DNA of 64,000 bases from Nocardioides eburneiflavus (GCF_004785795.1 NZ_SRRO01000001.1:124001-188000); one strand, 5' to 3'; counted from the stretch's first letter, positions 8,999 through 17,500 are shown. Program-made: numbers and translations. Notes: generated from the sequence alone by a model not told the origin.

Positions 8999-10926
8999 GC
9001 ACCAGCCACGACCTCCTCGCCACGTCGGCCGCCACCTGGCGCGACCGGGCCGAGGACCCGCCCGCCATCCCGCACGAGCTGCGCCCGCCGCAGGGTGTCG
9101 GCGCGCGGGAGCGCCACCGGGCGCTGTGGCAGCGCCACGCCCTGCGCCGCCAGCGCGCCGAGGACGTCTACGCCGCCTCCCGCAACCCCGCGCGCGGCTG
9201 GCCGGTGTCGGGCAACAGGGCGGTGCTCGCCTTCTTCGGCGACCTGGTGCGCAGCCGCAAGCGGTCGTTCGCCCTGCTCGTCGCCCTCAACGCGCTCGCC
9301 GCCGGCTCCGCGCTGGTGGTGCCGCGGCTGCTCGGCGAGCTGGTGAACCGCGTCCAGACGCAGGGCGCGGCCGTCGAGGGCCTCGACACGCTGGCGCTCG
9401 TCGTCGTCGGCGTGGTCCTGCTCCAGGCGCTCTTCACCTTCGGTGCCCAGCGCACCTCCACGCACTTCGGCCAGGACCTCCTCGCCTCGGCCCGCGAGTA
9501 CATCGTCGGCACGATCCTGCGGCTGCCGGTCGGCCGGGTGGAGGGCGCGAGCACCGGCGACCTGGTCACCCGCGTCACCCGCGACGTCGGCACCATGGCC
9601 CGCAGCGTGCAGTGGGGCGTACCCCGCCTGCTGATCTCGCTCCTGACGGTCGTGCTGTCCGTGGTGGCGATGCTGCTCAACTCCCTCGTGCTCGCGGTGC
9701 CGGCGCTCGTGGTGTTCGCCCTGTGCGCGCCGGCGGTCCGCACCTACCTCACGCGCGCCCCCAAGGCGTACATCACCGAGGGTGCGACCTACTCGCGGAT
9801 CAACACCACCCTCACCGAGACCGTCGAGGGTGCCCGCACCGTCGAGGCGCTCGGGCTCTCGGCCGCGCGGGTGCGCGCCGGCTCCGACGACATCGAGGTC
9901 TCTGCGCAGGCCGAGCGCTACGGCATGACGCTGCGCAACGTGCTCTTCGCCGCCCTCAACGGCGCCTTCCAGGTCCCGCAGGTGGTCACGCTGCTGGTGG
10001 GCGCGTACGCCTACAGCCGCGGGTGGGTCGACCTCGGGCAGATCACCGCCGCGATGCTCTACGTCGTGGCGCTGGGCGAGCCCCTCGACGCCGTCATCGG
10101 CGAGGTCGACCGGCTCCAGGTCGGGGCCGCCTCGACCAGCCGCCTGCTCGGCATCGCGGAGGTGCCGCCCGACCGCGAGCCCGGCGACCGGCTCCCCGAC
10201 GGCGTCGAGCTGGTGGGCGAGGACCTGCGCTTCGCCTACCGGGAGGGCCACGACGTGCTGCACGGCGTCGACCTGCGGCTGCGTACGGGCGAGCGGCTGG
10301 CGGTGGTCGGGCCGAGCGGCTCGGGCAAGTCGACGCTCGGCCGGCTGCTGTCGGGCATCAACCGCCCCCGCACCGGGTCGGCCCGGGTCGGCGGCGTCGA
10401 CCTGGTCGACCTCCCGCTCGAGGTGCTGCGCACGGAGGTCGCGCTGGTCACCCAGGAGCACCACGTCTTCATCGGCACGGTGCGCGACAACATCGTGCTC
10501 GCGCGCGAGGACTCCTCGGACGACGCCGTGCGCGAGGCGCTGCGCGCGGTCGGCTCCCTCGCCTGGGTCGAGCGGCTCCCCGACGGCCTCGACACCATGA
10601 TCGGGTCCGGGCGCTTCGCCCTCACCCCGGCGCAGGCGCAGCAGGTGGCACTCGCCCGGCTGATCATCGCCGACCCTCACACGCTCGTGCTCGACGAGGC
10701 CACGTCGCTGATCGACCCCCGCACCGCGCGCACGCTCGAGGGCTCGATGAACAACCTGCTCGAGGGGCGGACCGTCGTCGCGATCGCCCACCGCCTCCAC
10801 ACCGCCCACGACGCCGACCGCATCGCGGTGGTGATGGACGGGCTCGTGGTCGAGCTCGGCAGCCACGACGAGCTGCTCGAGGTCGACGGGGAGTACGCCG
10901 CGCTCTGGCGGGCCTGGACCTCCTGA
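8995..10926 (+). CDS. ABC exporter half-transporter, intact Walker motifs, degenerate signature
   Basis: A 643-aa TMD-NBD protein that overlaps the preceding gene by 4 nt and is almost certainly its heterodimer partner. It has a long cytoplasmic N-terminus (about 75 residues) before six membrane segments. In the NBD, Walker A is canonical (GPSGSGKST) and Walker B intact (TLVLDEATSLID), with a good H-loop (AIAHRLHT). The signature is LTPAQAQQ instead of LSGGQ. Combined with the first subunit, the dimer would have one complete ATP site (this Walker A/B with the partner's LSGGQ) and one dead site. Closely similar pairs occur in other actinobacteria from memory. Substrate unknown. Confidence 0.88.
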   Translation: MSTSHDLLATSAATWRDRAEDPPAIPHELRPPQGVGARERHRALWQRHALRRQRAEDVYAASRNPARGWPVSGNRAVLAFFGDLVRSRKRSFALLVALNALAAGSALVVPRLLGELVNRVQTQGAAVEGLDTLALVVVGVVLLQALFTFGAQRTSTHFGQDLLASAREYIVGTILRLPVGRVEGASTGDLVTRVTRDVGTMARSVQWGVPRLLISLLTVVLSVVAMLLNSLVLAVPALVVFALCAPAVRTYLTRAPKAYITEGATYSRINTTLTETVEGARTVEALGLSAARVRAGSDDIEVSAQAERYGMTLRNVLFAALNGAFQVPQVVTLLVGAYAYSRGWVDLGQITAAMLYVVALGEPLDAVIGEVDRLQVGAASTSRLLGIAEVPPDREPGDRLPDGVELVGEDLRFAYREGHDVLHGVDLRLRTGERLAVVGPSGSGKSTLGRLLSGINRPRTGSARVGGVDLVDLPLEVLRTEVALVTQEHHVFIGTVRDNIVLAREDSSDDAVREALRAVGSLAWVERLPDGLDTMIGSGRFALTPAQAQQVALARLIIADPHTLVLDEATSLIDPRTARTLEGSMNNLLEGRTVVAIAHRLHTAHDADRIAVVMDGLVVELGSHDELLEVDGEYAALWRAWTS

Positions 10927-10969
10927 GGGCTCCGGGTGGCTGGCGACGGCAGCGGGTGGACAGACCCGG

Positions 10970-12196
10970 TCAGGCCGGGACCGACGTGCGCGAGATGTGC
11001 TGGTGCCAGCCCCAGCACGCCCAGCCGAGGAGCACGCACACGGCGGCGGCGACGGCGAAGCCGAGGACGGAGCGGCCGGCGTACGGGGCGAGCACGGCCG
11101 CGCTGACCGCGTTGAACACCAGCGTGACGAACGACGACGCCGACATGACCGCACCTCGACGGGTGGGGACGAGGTCGAGCATCAGCAGCTGGATGTTGGG
11201 GAAGGCCAGGCCGTTGCCGAAGGCGACCAGCGCGATGCCGGTCGCCGCCCACGGCAGCACCTCGCCGGCGGGGGTCAGCGCCACGACGACGCCGAGGAGC
11301 GCGCCGGCGGCGCTGGCGGCGTACCCGGCGGACACCAGCTGGGAGCTGGTCACGAGCCGGCCGAGGCGACCGCTCAGGACCGAGCCGACCACCATCGCCC
11401 CGATCATCGGCAGGAAGAGCTTCCAGAAGTCCAGCTCGCCCTCGCCGAGCAGGTCGACGACGAAGATCGCGGCGCCGCCGATGTAGAGGAACTGGGCGCC
11501 GAAGACGAGCGTGCCGGCCCAGGCCATCCGGTGGAAGGCGGGCACGACGACGACGGCGGCGAGGCCCGCGACGATCTCGCCGACCCGGAGCGGGACGCGG
11601 CGCTCGGGCGGGTGGCTCTCCGGCAGCAGCGCGAGCGTGCCGGCCAGGAGGACCACCGCGAGCGCCGCCATGAACCAGAAGACCGTCTCCCAGGGACCGA
11701 CCTGCACCAGCAGCCCGCCGACGACCGGGGCGATCGCCGGGGCCAGCCCGAAGATCACGGCAACCTGGCTCATCAGGCGTTGCGCCTCGGCGCCGTCGAA
11801 CAGGTCGCGGATGATCGTGCGGCTCACGATCGTCGAGCCGCCGGCCGCCAGCCCCTGCACCACGCGCCCGACGAGCAGCCACTCGAGGGTCGGCGCGAAC
11901 GCGCACGCAGCGGAGGCGACGGCGTACGCCGCCAGCGACCAGACGATCACCGGCTTGCGGCCGACCGCGTCGGACAACGGTCCGTGGAAGACGCTCATCG
12001 CCGCGAACGCCAGCATGTAGGCCGTCACCACGAGCTGCAGCTCCCCGGCGGAGACGTCGAGGGCGTCGCCCATCTGCGAGAACGCGGGGAACGGGGTGTC
12101 GATGCTGAACGGGCCGATCATGGACAGCAGCGCCAGCACGAACGGGACCAGCGCCAGGGTGCCGCGGGCCGGGCGGGTCCCCGGCGCGCTGGTCAT
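10970..12196 (-). CDS. MFS multidrug efflux transporter, Bcr/CflA type
   Basis: A 408-aa, 12-segment major facilitator of the DHA1 drug:proton antiporter group. The N-terminal half has the family pattern: PFSIDTPFPAFSQMG in helix 1, the motif-A loop GPLSDAVGRKPV between helices 2 and 3, and RVVQGLAAGGSTIVSR in helix 4. It should export hydrophobic drugs or metabolites across the inner membrane; the substrate is not predictable. The start is ATG 12194-12196, preceded by TAGCCT with a 6-nt spacer. It is convergent with the ABC genes (43 bp gap) and downstream of hmgA on the same strand. Confidence 0.88.
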   Translation of the reverse strand: MTSAPGTRPARGTLALVPFVLALLSMIGPFSIDTPFPAFSQMGDALDVSAGELQLVVTAYMLAFAAMSVFHGPLSDAVGRKPVIVWSLAAYAVASAACAFAPTLEWLLVGRVVQGLAAGGSTIVSRTIIRDLFDGAEAQRLMSQVAVIFGLAPAIAPVVGGLLVQVGPWETVFWFMAALAVVLLAGTLALLPESHPPERRVPLRVGEIVAGLAAVVVVPAFHRMAWAGTLVFGAQFLYIGGAAIFVVDLLGEGELDFWKLFLPMIGAMVVGSVLSGRLGRLVTSSQLVSAGYAASAAGALLGVVVALTPAGEVLPWAATGIALVAFGNGLAFPNIQLLMLDLVPTRRGAVMSASSFVTLVFNAVSAAVLAPYAGRSVLGFAVAAAVCVLLGWACWGWHQHISRTSVPA

Positions 12197-12202
12197 GCGT
12201 CG

Positions 12203-12208
12203 AGGCTA
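12203..12208 (-). promoter_or_regulatory. -10 box (TAGCCT) of the Bcr/CflA transporter gene
   Basis: TAGCCT on the minus strand followed by 6 nt and the ATG, with no Shine-Dalgarno sequence. It is a typical leaderless arrangement, suggesting that the transporter has its own promoter and is not only read through from hmgA. Confidence 0.45.
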
Positions 12209-12255
12209 CGGTCCGGGTCGGTCGCGGCACTGATGGGGCCGCGGCAGCGGCGCGC

Positions 12256-13530
12256 TCAGCTGTTGCTGAAGACCGCCGGGCCGCCGTCCTCGTCCGAGGC
12301 GGGTCCCGACGGGTTGGGACCGCGTCCGGCCCAGGTCCAGGCGTACGCCGGGTCCTCCACGGCGAGGCCGCCCTCGCCCAGCTCGAGTGGGGCGAAGGTG
12401 TCGACCATGACGGCGGACTCCTCGAAGTACTGCACGCCGAGCGACGCCTCGATCGCACTCGGCTGCGGGCCGTGGGCGTGGCCGCCGGGGTGCAGGCTGA
12501 TCGAGCCGATCCCGATGCCGGAGCCCTTGCGCGCCTCGTAGTCGCCGCCGACGTAGAACATGACCTCGTCGGAGTCGACGTTGGAGTGGTAGTAGGGCAC
12601 GGGGATCGCGAGCTCGTGGTAGTCGACCTTGCGGGGCAGGAAGTTGCAGATCACGAAGTTCCAGCCCTCGAAGACCTGGTGCACCGGGGGCGGCTGGTGG
12701 ACCTTGCCGGTGATCGGCATGTAGTCCTCGATGTTGAACGTGTAGGGGTAGAGGCAGCCGTCCCAGCCGACCACGTCGAACGGATGGGTGGCGTAGGTCA
12801 GCCGGGTGCCGACGATGCCGGCACTGGTGCGGTGCTTGACCAGCACCTCGACGTCGGTGCCCTCGGCCTGGAACGTCTCGGCCGGGCCGTGCAGGTCACG
12901 CTCGCAGTAGGGCGCGTGCTCGAGGAGCTGGCCGAAGCGCGAGAGGTAGCGCTTGGGCGGGTGGATGTGGCTGTTGGCCTCGATCGCGTAGAGCCGGGAG
13001 GCCTCGGCCGGCACCCAGCGGTGGTCGGTCGCGCGCGGGATCACCACGTAGTCGCCAGAGCGGTAGGGCAGGACGCCGAACACGGTCTCGACGGTGCCGC
13101 TGCCGGACTCGACGTAGACGCACTCGTCACCGATGGCGTTGCGGTACAGCGGCGAGGGCTCGGTGCCGGTGACGACGTAGGCGATGCGGACGTCGTTGTT
13201 GCCGAGGACCAGCCGGCGGCCCTCCACGGGGCAGCTTCCCGTGGTGTCGACACGGGCTCGTCCCTCGCCCTGCTCAACCACCGGGAAGAGGTCGTGCAGC
13301 TTGAGGTGGCGCGGCTTGAGCGGGTGGTTGGGGGTGCGGGCCTGGTCGCCGAGCTCCCAGACCTGGCTGTCGGTGATCGCGCTCGGGACGCCGCGGCGGT
13401 AGAGCAACGAGGAGTCGGACGAGAATCCCTCCTCGCCCATCAGCTCCTCGCGGAAGAGCTGCCCGTCCTCGTCGCGCAGCTGCGTGTGGCGCTGGCGCGG
13501 CAGCCGGCCCAGTGCTCGGTAGTAGGCCAT
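12256..13530 (-). CDS. hmgA: homogentisate 1,2-dioxygenase
   Basis: Opens the ring of homogentisate to maleylacetoacetate in phenylalanine/tyrosine catabolism, using non-haem Fe(II). The 424-aa length is typical. Seen: the N-terminal family pattern (MAYYRALGRLPRQRHTQ, GEEGFSSDSSLLY), the iron site PVPYYHSNVDSDEVMFY (His and Glu ligands), and SLHPGGHAHGP with the third His. It is divergent from the unknown gene and fahA across 65 bp, the classic arrangement for a shared regulator. A GATAAT hexamer lies about 20 nt upstream of the start. No homologue of maleylacetoacetate isomerase is adjacent. Confidence 0.96.
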   Translation of the reverse strand: MAYYRALGRLPRQRHTQLRDEDGQLFREELMGEEGFSSDSSLLYRRGVPSAITDSQVWELGDQARTPNHPLKPRHLKLHDLFPVVEQGEGRARVDTTGSCPVEGRRLVLGNNDVRIAYVVTGTEPSPLYRNAIGDECVYVESGSGTVETVFGVLPYRSGDYVVIPRATDHRWVPAEASRLYAIEANSHIHPPKRYLSRFGQLLEHAPYCERDLHGPAETFQAEGTDVEVLVKHRTSAGIVGTRLTYATHPFDVVGWDGCLYPYTFNIEDYMPITGKVHQPPPVHQVFEGWNFVICNFLPRKVDYHELAIPVPYYHSNVDSDEVMFYVGGDYEARKGSGIGIGSISLHPGGHAHGPQPSAIEASLGVQYFEESAVMVDTFAPLELGEGGLAVEDPAYAWTWAGRGPNPSGPASDEDGGPAVFSNS

Positions 13531-13595
13531 CGGCGCGATCCAATCATCCGATTATCGAACATGTACGTCCGCTATCTGGTGGTTAGAGTAGACCC
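13531..13595. promoter_or_regulatory. divergent hmgA / fahA-operon promoter region
   Basis: This 65-bp divergent region is AT-richer than its surroundings. It contains CGATTATCG at 13549-13557, an inverted repeat except for its centre, and ACATGT at about 13559-13564. The plus-strand -10 candidate TAGAGT (13584-13589) sits 6 nt before the GTG at 13596. A repressor of both directions probably binds here; the identity is unknown and no regulator gene is adjacent. Confidence 0.45.
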
Positions 13596-14474
13596 GTGAC
13601 GCCCTCCCCCGCACCTGTCGATCCCGGACCCGTCGACCCCGGCGCCCCGGACTGGCCCGAGGAGTGGAGCGGCCTCGTCGACGATGCGGCCATCTTCCCG
13701 CCGGGCGACGCGCCGCTCCACGACGCGACCGCGGCGTACGGAGCCCGGCGCGAGGAGTGGTGGGCCGACCTCGTCGGCAGCTTCGTGCTCCGCGACACCG
13801 ACCTGCCGCTGGTGCGCGGCTTCGTCGGCCCGCTCTCCGTGGTCGTCACCGGCGGCGCCGGCCAGCTCGCCGGTCCCCTGGGCGCGGCATCCCGGCTCGG
13901 GCTGCACGTGGCCGCCGTCGAGATCGTCGTCCGCGACGTCGACGACCCGGTGGGCAACGTCCGCCGCATCGACGCCGCCGCCCGCGACGCCGACCTGGAC
14001 GTGCCCCTCTTCATCGAGCTCCCCGGCCCCGCGACCGCCGCCTGGCTCGCGGCCGCCGACGAGGTCGCGGCCTGCGACCACCGGCTCAAGCTGCGCCTGG
14101 GCCACGTCGACCACGACCTGGTGCCCGACTCCGCGACCGTCGCCGCCTGGATCGACGCCGCACTCGACCGCGAGACCGCGTTCAAGGCGACCGCCGGCCT
14201 GCACCGTGCCGTACGCCACGATCCCGAGGGCGGTGGCATGCACGGCTTCCTCAACGTGGCCGCCGCGACGACGGCGCTGTGGGACGGCGGCTCCGTGGAG
14301 GACGCGGCCGCCGTGCTCGAGCAGCGTGACGGCGCAGCACTGGCCGCGGACCTCGCCGACGGGGGCGTGGCCGCCGCCCGCCGCTGGTTCACCTCGTTCG
14401 GCTCGTGCTCGGTCCTCGAGCCCCGCGACGACCTGATCGCCCTCGGGCTCCTGCCCCACCGGAAGGACGCCTGA
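13596..14474 (+). CDS. conserved protein of the homogentisate operon, function unknown
   Basis: A 292-aa soluble protein between hmgA and fahA, overlapping fahA by 1 nt (TGATG). I do not recognise a characterised family. Visible: a short N-terminal motif LVDDAAIFPPGDAPLHDA, repeated beta-strand/helix units (VAAVEIVVRD, VPLFIELPG, HRLKLRLG), then ETAFKATAGLHRAVRH and MHGFLNVAAATTAL. This pattern suggests a TIM-barrel-like fold. The GTG start is 6 nt after TAGAGT, so it is probably leaderless. Context makes it a candidate for the step between HmgA and FahA (maleylacetoacetate isomerisation), but that is only guilt by association. It could also be an accessory hydrolase or lyase. Confidence 0.75.
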   Translation: MTPSPAPVDPGPVDPGAPDWPEEWSGLVDDAAIFPPGDAPLHDATAAYGARREEWWADLVGSFVLRDTDLPLVRGFVGPLSVVVTGGAGQLAGPLGAASRLGLHVAAVEIVVRDVDDPVGNVRRIDAAARDADLDVPLFIELPGPATAAWLAAADEVAACDHRLKLRLGHVDHDLVPDSATVAAWIDAALDRETAFKATAGLHRAVRHDPEGGGMHGFLNVAAATTALWDGGSVEDAAAVLEQRDGAALAADLADGGVAAARRWFTSFGSCSVLEPRDDLIALGLLPHRKDA

Positions 14475-15703
14475 TGAGCACCCCCGCCACGACCCCGACC
14501 AGCTGGGTCGAGGGAGCCGCCGGCTCCGGCTTCGACGTCGACCACCTGCCCTACGGCGTGGTGGCGCGGCCCGGCGAGCGACCGCGCGTCGCCGTCCGGA
14601 TCGGCGACCAGGTCCTCGACCTCAGCGTCGTCGCAGCCGCCGACATGGTCGACACCCACGCCTTGTTCGACCAGCCGACGCTCAACGCGTTCATGGCCGC
14701 CGGCCCCGCGGTGTGGGACTCCACCCGCGCGTGGGTGCGCGGCCTGCTGACCGACGAGACCGAGCGCGACCTCGTCGAGCCCGCGCTGGCGCCGCTCGAC
14801 TCGGTGACGATGCTGCTGCCCTTCACCGTCGGCGACTACGTCGACTTCTACGCCTCCGAGCACCACGCCTCCAACGTCGGCCACATGTTCCGGCCCGACG
14901 CCGAGCCGCTGCTGCCCAACTGGAAGCACCTTCCCGTCGGCTACCACGGCCGCTCCGGGACGGTGGTCGTCTCGGGCACCGACGTCGTGCGCCCGTGCGG
15001 GCAGCGGAAGGCGCCCGACGCCGACCTGCCGACGTACGGCCCCTCCCAGCGCCTCGACATCGAGGCCGAGCTCGGCTTCGTCGTCGGCGTGCCGTCGACG
15101 ATGGGCGAGCGCGTCACCACGGCCGACTTCGCCCGGCACACGTTCGGCGTCGTCGGGCTCAACGACTGGTCGGCGCGTGACATCCAGGCCTGGGAGTACG
15201 TCCCGCTCGGCCCGTTCCTCGGCAAGTCGTTCGCCACCTCGATCAGCGCCTGGGTCACCCCGCTCGCGGCCCTCGCCGCGGCGTGGACCGACCTGCCCGG
15301 CCAGGACGACCCGGCGGTGCTCGACTACCTCCGCGTCGACCGCCCGGCCGGCCTCGACATCGAGGTGGAGGTCGTGCTCGACGGCGAGGTCGTGGCGCGC
15401 CCGCCCTACCGCACCATGTACTGGTCGCCCGCGCAGATGCTGGCCCACACCACGGTCAACGGCGCGAGCGTGCGTACGGGCGACCTCTGGGGCTCGGGCA
15501 CCGTGTCCGGCCCCGAGCGCGACCAGCGCGGGTCGCTGCTCGAGCTGTCGTGGGGCGGCAAGGAGCCGTTCACCGCCGCCGGCCGCGAGCGCACGTTCCT
15601 CGAGGACGGTGACGAGGTGACCCTGCGCTACAGCGCGCCCGGCACCGGTGGGGGCCGGATCTCGCTGGGCGAGGTCACCGGGCGCATCCTGCCCGCCCGC
15701 TGA
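14474..15703 (+). CDS. fahA: fumarylacetoacetase
   Basis: Hydrolyses fumarylacetoacetate to fumarate and acetoacetate, the last step of the homogentisate pathway. The 409-aa protein has the two-domain FAH architecture: an N-terminal SH3-like domain (SGFDVDHLPYGVV) and the catalytic domain. Motifs include DYVDFYASEHHASNVG (metal Asp and catalytic His), PVGYHGRSGTVVVSG, and LDIEAELGFVVG with metal-binding glutamates. NDWSARDIQAWEYVPLG and a TMYWSPAQMLAHTTVNG segment follow. The start is ATG 14474, overlapping the stop of the upstream gene by one base. Length and motifs agree with bacterial and mammalian FAH. Confidence 0.96.
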   Translation: MSTPATTPTSWVEGAAGSGFDVDHLPYGVVARPGERPRVAVRIGDQVLDLSVVAAADMVDTHALFDQPTLNAFMAAGPAVWDSTRAWVRGLLTDETERDLVEPALAPLDSVTMLLPFTVGDYVDFYASEHHASNVGHMFRPDAEPLLPNWKHLPVGYHGRSGTVVVSGTDVVRPCGQRKAPDADLPTYGPSQRLDIEAELGFVVGVPSTMGERVTTADFARHTFGVVGLNDWSARDIQAWEYVPLGPFLGKSFATSISAWVTPLAALAAAWTDLPGQDDPAVLDYLRVDRPAGLDIEVEVVLDGEVVARPPYRTMYWSPAQMLAHTTVNGASVRTGDLWGSGTVSGPERDQRGSLLELSWGGKEPFTAAGRERTFLEDGDEVTLRYSAPGTGGGRISLGEVTGRILPAR

Positions 15704-15714
15704 GGCGCGGGTCC

Positions 15715-15720
15715 TAGGCT
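15715..15720 (+). promoter_or_regulatory. -10 box (TAGGCT) of the metallophosphoesterase gene
   Basis: TAGGCT, 6 nt, then GTG at 15727. It suggests a leaderless promoter inside the 23-bp gap after fahA, separating this gene from the fah operon. Confidence 0.45.
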
Positions 15721-15726
15721 GGCGCC

Positions 15727-16635
15727 GTGAAGCAGCTGGGACAGTACGCCGCCCCCCGGCACGTCGTCGCGCACCTCAGCGACCCGCACCTGATCGGTGG
15801 CGGGGCCCTGCACTACGGCGTCATCGACAACGTCGCGCACCTGCGTCTCGCGCTCGACCGGCTGGCGGCCGTACGGCCAGCCCCGCACGCGCTGGTGTTC
15901 ACCGGCGACCTCGCCGACCGCGGCGAGCCCGATGCCTACGAGACGCTCCGGTCGATCGTCGAGCCGTTCGCGGCCGACATGGGCGCGGTCGTCGTGTGGA
16001 CGATGGGCAACCACGACGAGCGCGAGCCCTTCGCCCGCGGGCTCTTCGACTCCGACGACGCGGGCCCGCAGGACCGGGTGCACGAGGTCGACGGCCTGAG
16101 GATCGTCGCGCTCGACACCAGCGTGCCCGGGCACCACCACGGCGAGCTCACGCCCGCCCAGCTGGCCTGGCTGGCCGACGTCCTCGCCACTCCCGCCGAG
16201 CACGGCACCCTGCTGGCCATGCACCACCCGCCGCTCCCGATCCCGATGCTGCGCGCCGCCGAGCTGATCGAGCTGCACGACCAGCAGGCGCTCGCCGACG
16301 TCATCGCCGGCACCGACGTGCGCGGCATCCTCGCCGGCCACCTGCACCTGTCGACGTGGTCGACCTTCGCCGGCGTGCCGGTCTCGGTCGCGTCGGCCAG
16401 CTGCTACACCAGCGACCCGGCGCCCGTCGACCGCTTCGTCTCGGGCGTGGACGCCAACCGGGCCTTCACGATGGTCCACACCTACGACGACCGCCTCGTC
16501 CACACGCTCGTCCCCATCGAGCGCGGTGTCGAGGTGAGCCACGTCGGCTCCGACGTCGCGGAGGCGCTGGAGGGCGTGCCGCTGGAGCAGGCCCGCGAGC
16601 TCGCCTCGAGCAAGACCTCCCAGTTCAACAACTGA
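15727..16635 (+). CDS. calcineurin-like metallophosphoesterase (CpdA-like)
   Basis: A 302-aa dinuclear metal phosphoesterase. The full motif series is present: HLSDPHL (motif I), FTGDLADRG (II), WTMGNHDER (III), AMHHPPLPIP (IV), and ILAGHLHLSTWSTF (V, GHxH-type). This matches class III 3',5'-cyclic-nucleotide phosphodiesterases such as CpdA and mycobacterial Rv0805, so cAMP or another small phosphodiester is a plausible substrate. The start is GTG at 15727, placed by the TAGGCT box 6 nt upstream. The next gene follows after 42 bp on the same strand and may be co-transcribed. Confidence 0.88.
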   Translation: MKQLGQYAAPRHVVAHLSDPHLIGGGALHYGVIDNVAHLRLALDRLAAVRPAPHALVFTGDLADRGEPDAYETLRSIVEPFAADMGAVVVWTMGNHDEREPFARGLFDSDDAGPQDRVHEVDGLRIVALDTSVPGHHHGELTPAQLAWLADVLATPAEHGTLLAMHHPPLPIPMLRAAELIELHDQQALADVIAGTDVRGILAGHLHLSTWSTFAGVPVSVASASCYTSDPAPVDRFVSGVDANRAFTMVHTYDDRLVHTLVPIERGVEVSHVGSDVAEALEGVPLEQARELASSKTSQFNN

Positions 16636-16677
16636 CCCGCCACCGCTGCCCGATCGACCCCTGCCGAGGACCTTCCC

Positions 16678-17358
16678 TTGCGACTGCTGCTCATGCGCCA
16701 CGGCCAGACCCACGCCAACGTGTCCGGCGAGCTCGACACCGCCCACCCCGGCCTCGACCTGACCGACCTCGGACGCGCCCAGGCCGAGGCAGCCGCCAAG
16801 GCCATCGCCGAGCACCACCTCGACGCGATCTACGTCTCCAGCCGGGTGCGCACCCACCAGACGGCCGCCCCGACCGCCGAGCACCGCGGCCTCACCCCGA
16901 CCGTGGTCGACGGGCTCGAGGAGATCGCGGCCGGCGACTTCGAGATGCGCAGCGACCACGACGCGGTCGCGGGCTACATCGGCTCGGTGGCGACGTGGCT
17001 CGAGGGCGATCTCACCCACCGGATGCCCGGCGCCGAGACCGGCGAGGAGTTCCTCGCCCGCTACGACGCCGCCGTCCGTACGATCGCCGCGGCCGGTCAC
17101 GACGCCGCACTCGTCGTCTCGCACGGCGCCGCGCTGCGTACGTGGGTCTCCACCCGGATGACGCCACACCCGGACGCACCGTCCGTCCACCAGCCGCTCC
17201 ACAACACCGCGCTCATCGTGCTCGACGGCCACCCGGATGCCGGCTGGGAGATGGTGTCGTGGCAGGGCCACCCGGTCGGCGGCGAGCTCCTGGAGGACCC
17301 GACCGCCGAGGACCCGACCGGCGACCTGGACTCCGACGACGACGGCGAGATCGGCTGA
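16678..17358 (+). CDS. histidine phosphatase family protein
   Basis: A 226-aa phosphoglycerate-mutase-like phosphatase. The N-terminal LLLMRHGQTHAN contains the catalytic RHG; Arg in SSRVRTHQTA, Glu in GLEEIAAGDFE and His in VVSHGAALRTW complete the active site. The start is an uncommon TTG at 16678, chosen because GAGGA lies 7 nt upstream and because it gives the canonical N-terminus. The last 20 residues are Asp/Glu-rich and look disordered. Substrate unknown: broad-specificity phosphatase or cobalamin-pathway-like activity cannot be separated from sequence alone. Confidence 0.87.
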   Translation: MRLLLMRHGQTHANVSGELDTAHPGLDLTDLGRAQAEAAAKAIAEHHLDAIYVSSRVRTHQTAAPTAEHRGLTPTVVDGLEEIAAGDFEMRSDHDAVAGYIGSVATWLEGDLTHRMPGAETGEEFLARYDAAVRTIAAAGHDAALVVSHGAALRTWVSTRMTPHPDAPSVHQPLHNTALIVLDGHPDAGWEMVSWQGHPVGGELLEDPTAEDPTGDLDSDDDGEIG

Positions 17359-17394
17359 GGTGTTCGGCTGGCCCGTGGCTACAGCCGAGGACCC

Positions 17395-17492
17395 GATGGA
17401 CTTCCACGCGTACGGGTGGAACTTCATCTGCGGCTGAGCGTGGAACCCGGGTCCCCGCTCTGAACTTCCACCCGTACGGGTGCGAGTTCATC
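17395..17492. repeat. two near-identical palindromic repeats (REP-like)
   Basis: Two copies of a roughly 30-bp imperfect palindrome sit between convergent genes, at about 17395-17428 and 17462-17492. The cores are TTCCACGCGTACGGGTGGAA and CACCCGTACGGGTG, the second perfectly self-complementary. They could act as a bidirectional terminator or be members of a dispersed extragenic palindrome family. Because the ends read ATG/CAT, each strand shows a short M-x-F-H-x-Y-G/A-W frame (for example the ATG at 17397 to TGA at 17436). I treat these frames as by-products of the palindrome, not genes. Confidence 0.65.
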
Positions 17493-17500
17493 CGCGTACC

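Noticed and set aside
7070..11154. Long minus-strand frames opposite the two ABC genes (617 and 735 codons)
   Set aside because: Asp/Gly/Arg/His-rich shadow frames without any domain; the plus strand encodes motif-complete ABC subunits.
17397..17438. 13-codon peptide gene (MDFHAYGWNF...)
   Set aside because: The frame is forced by the palindrome and a similar frame appears on the other strand; no ribosome binding site.
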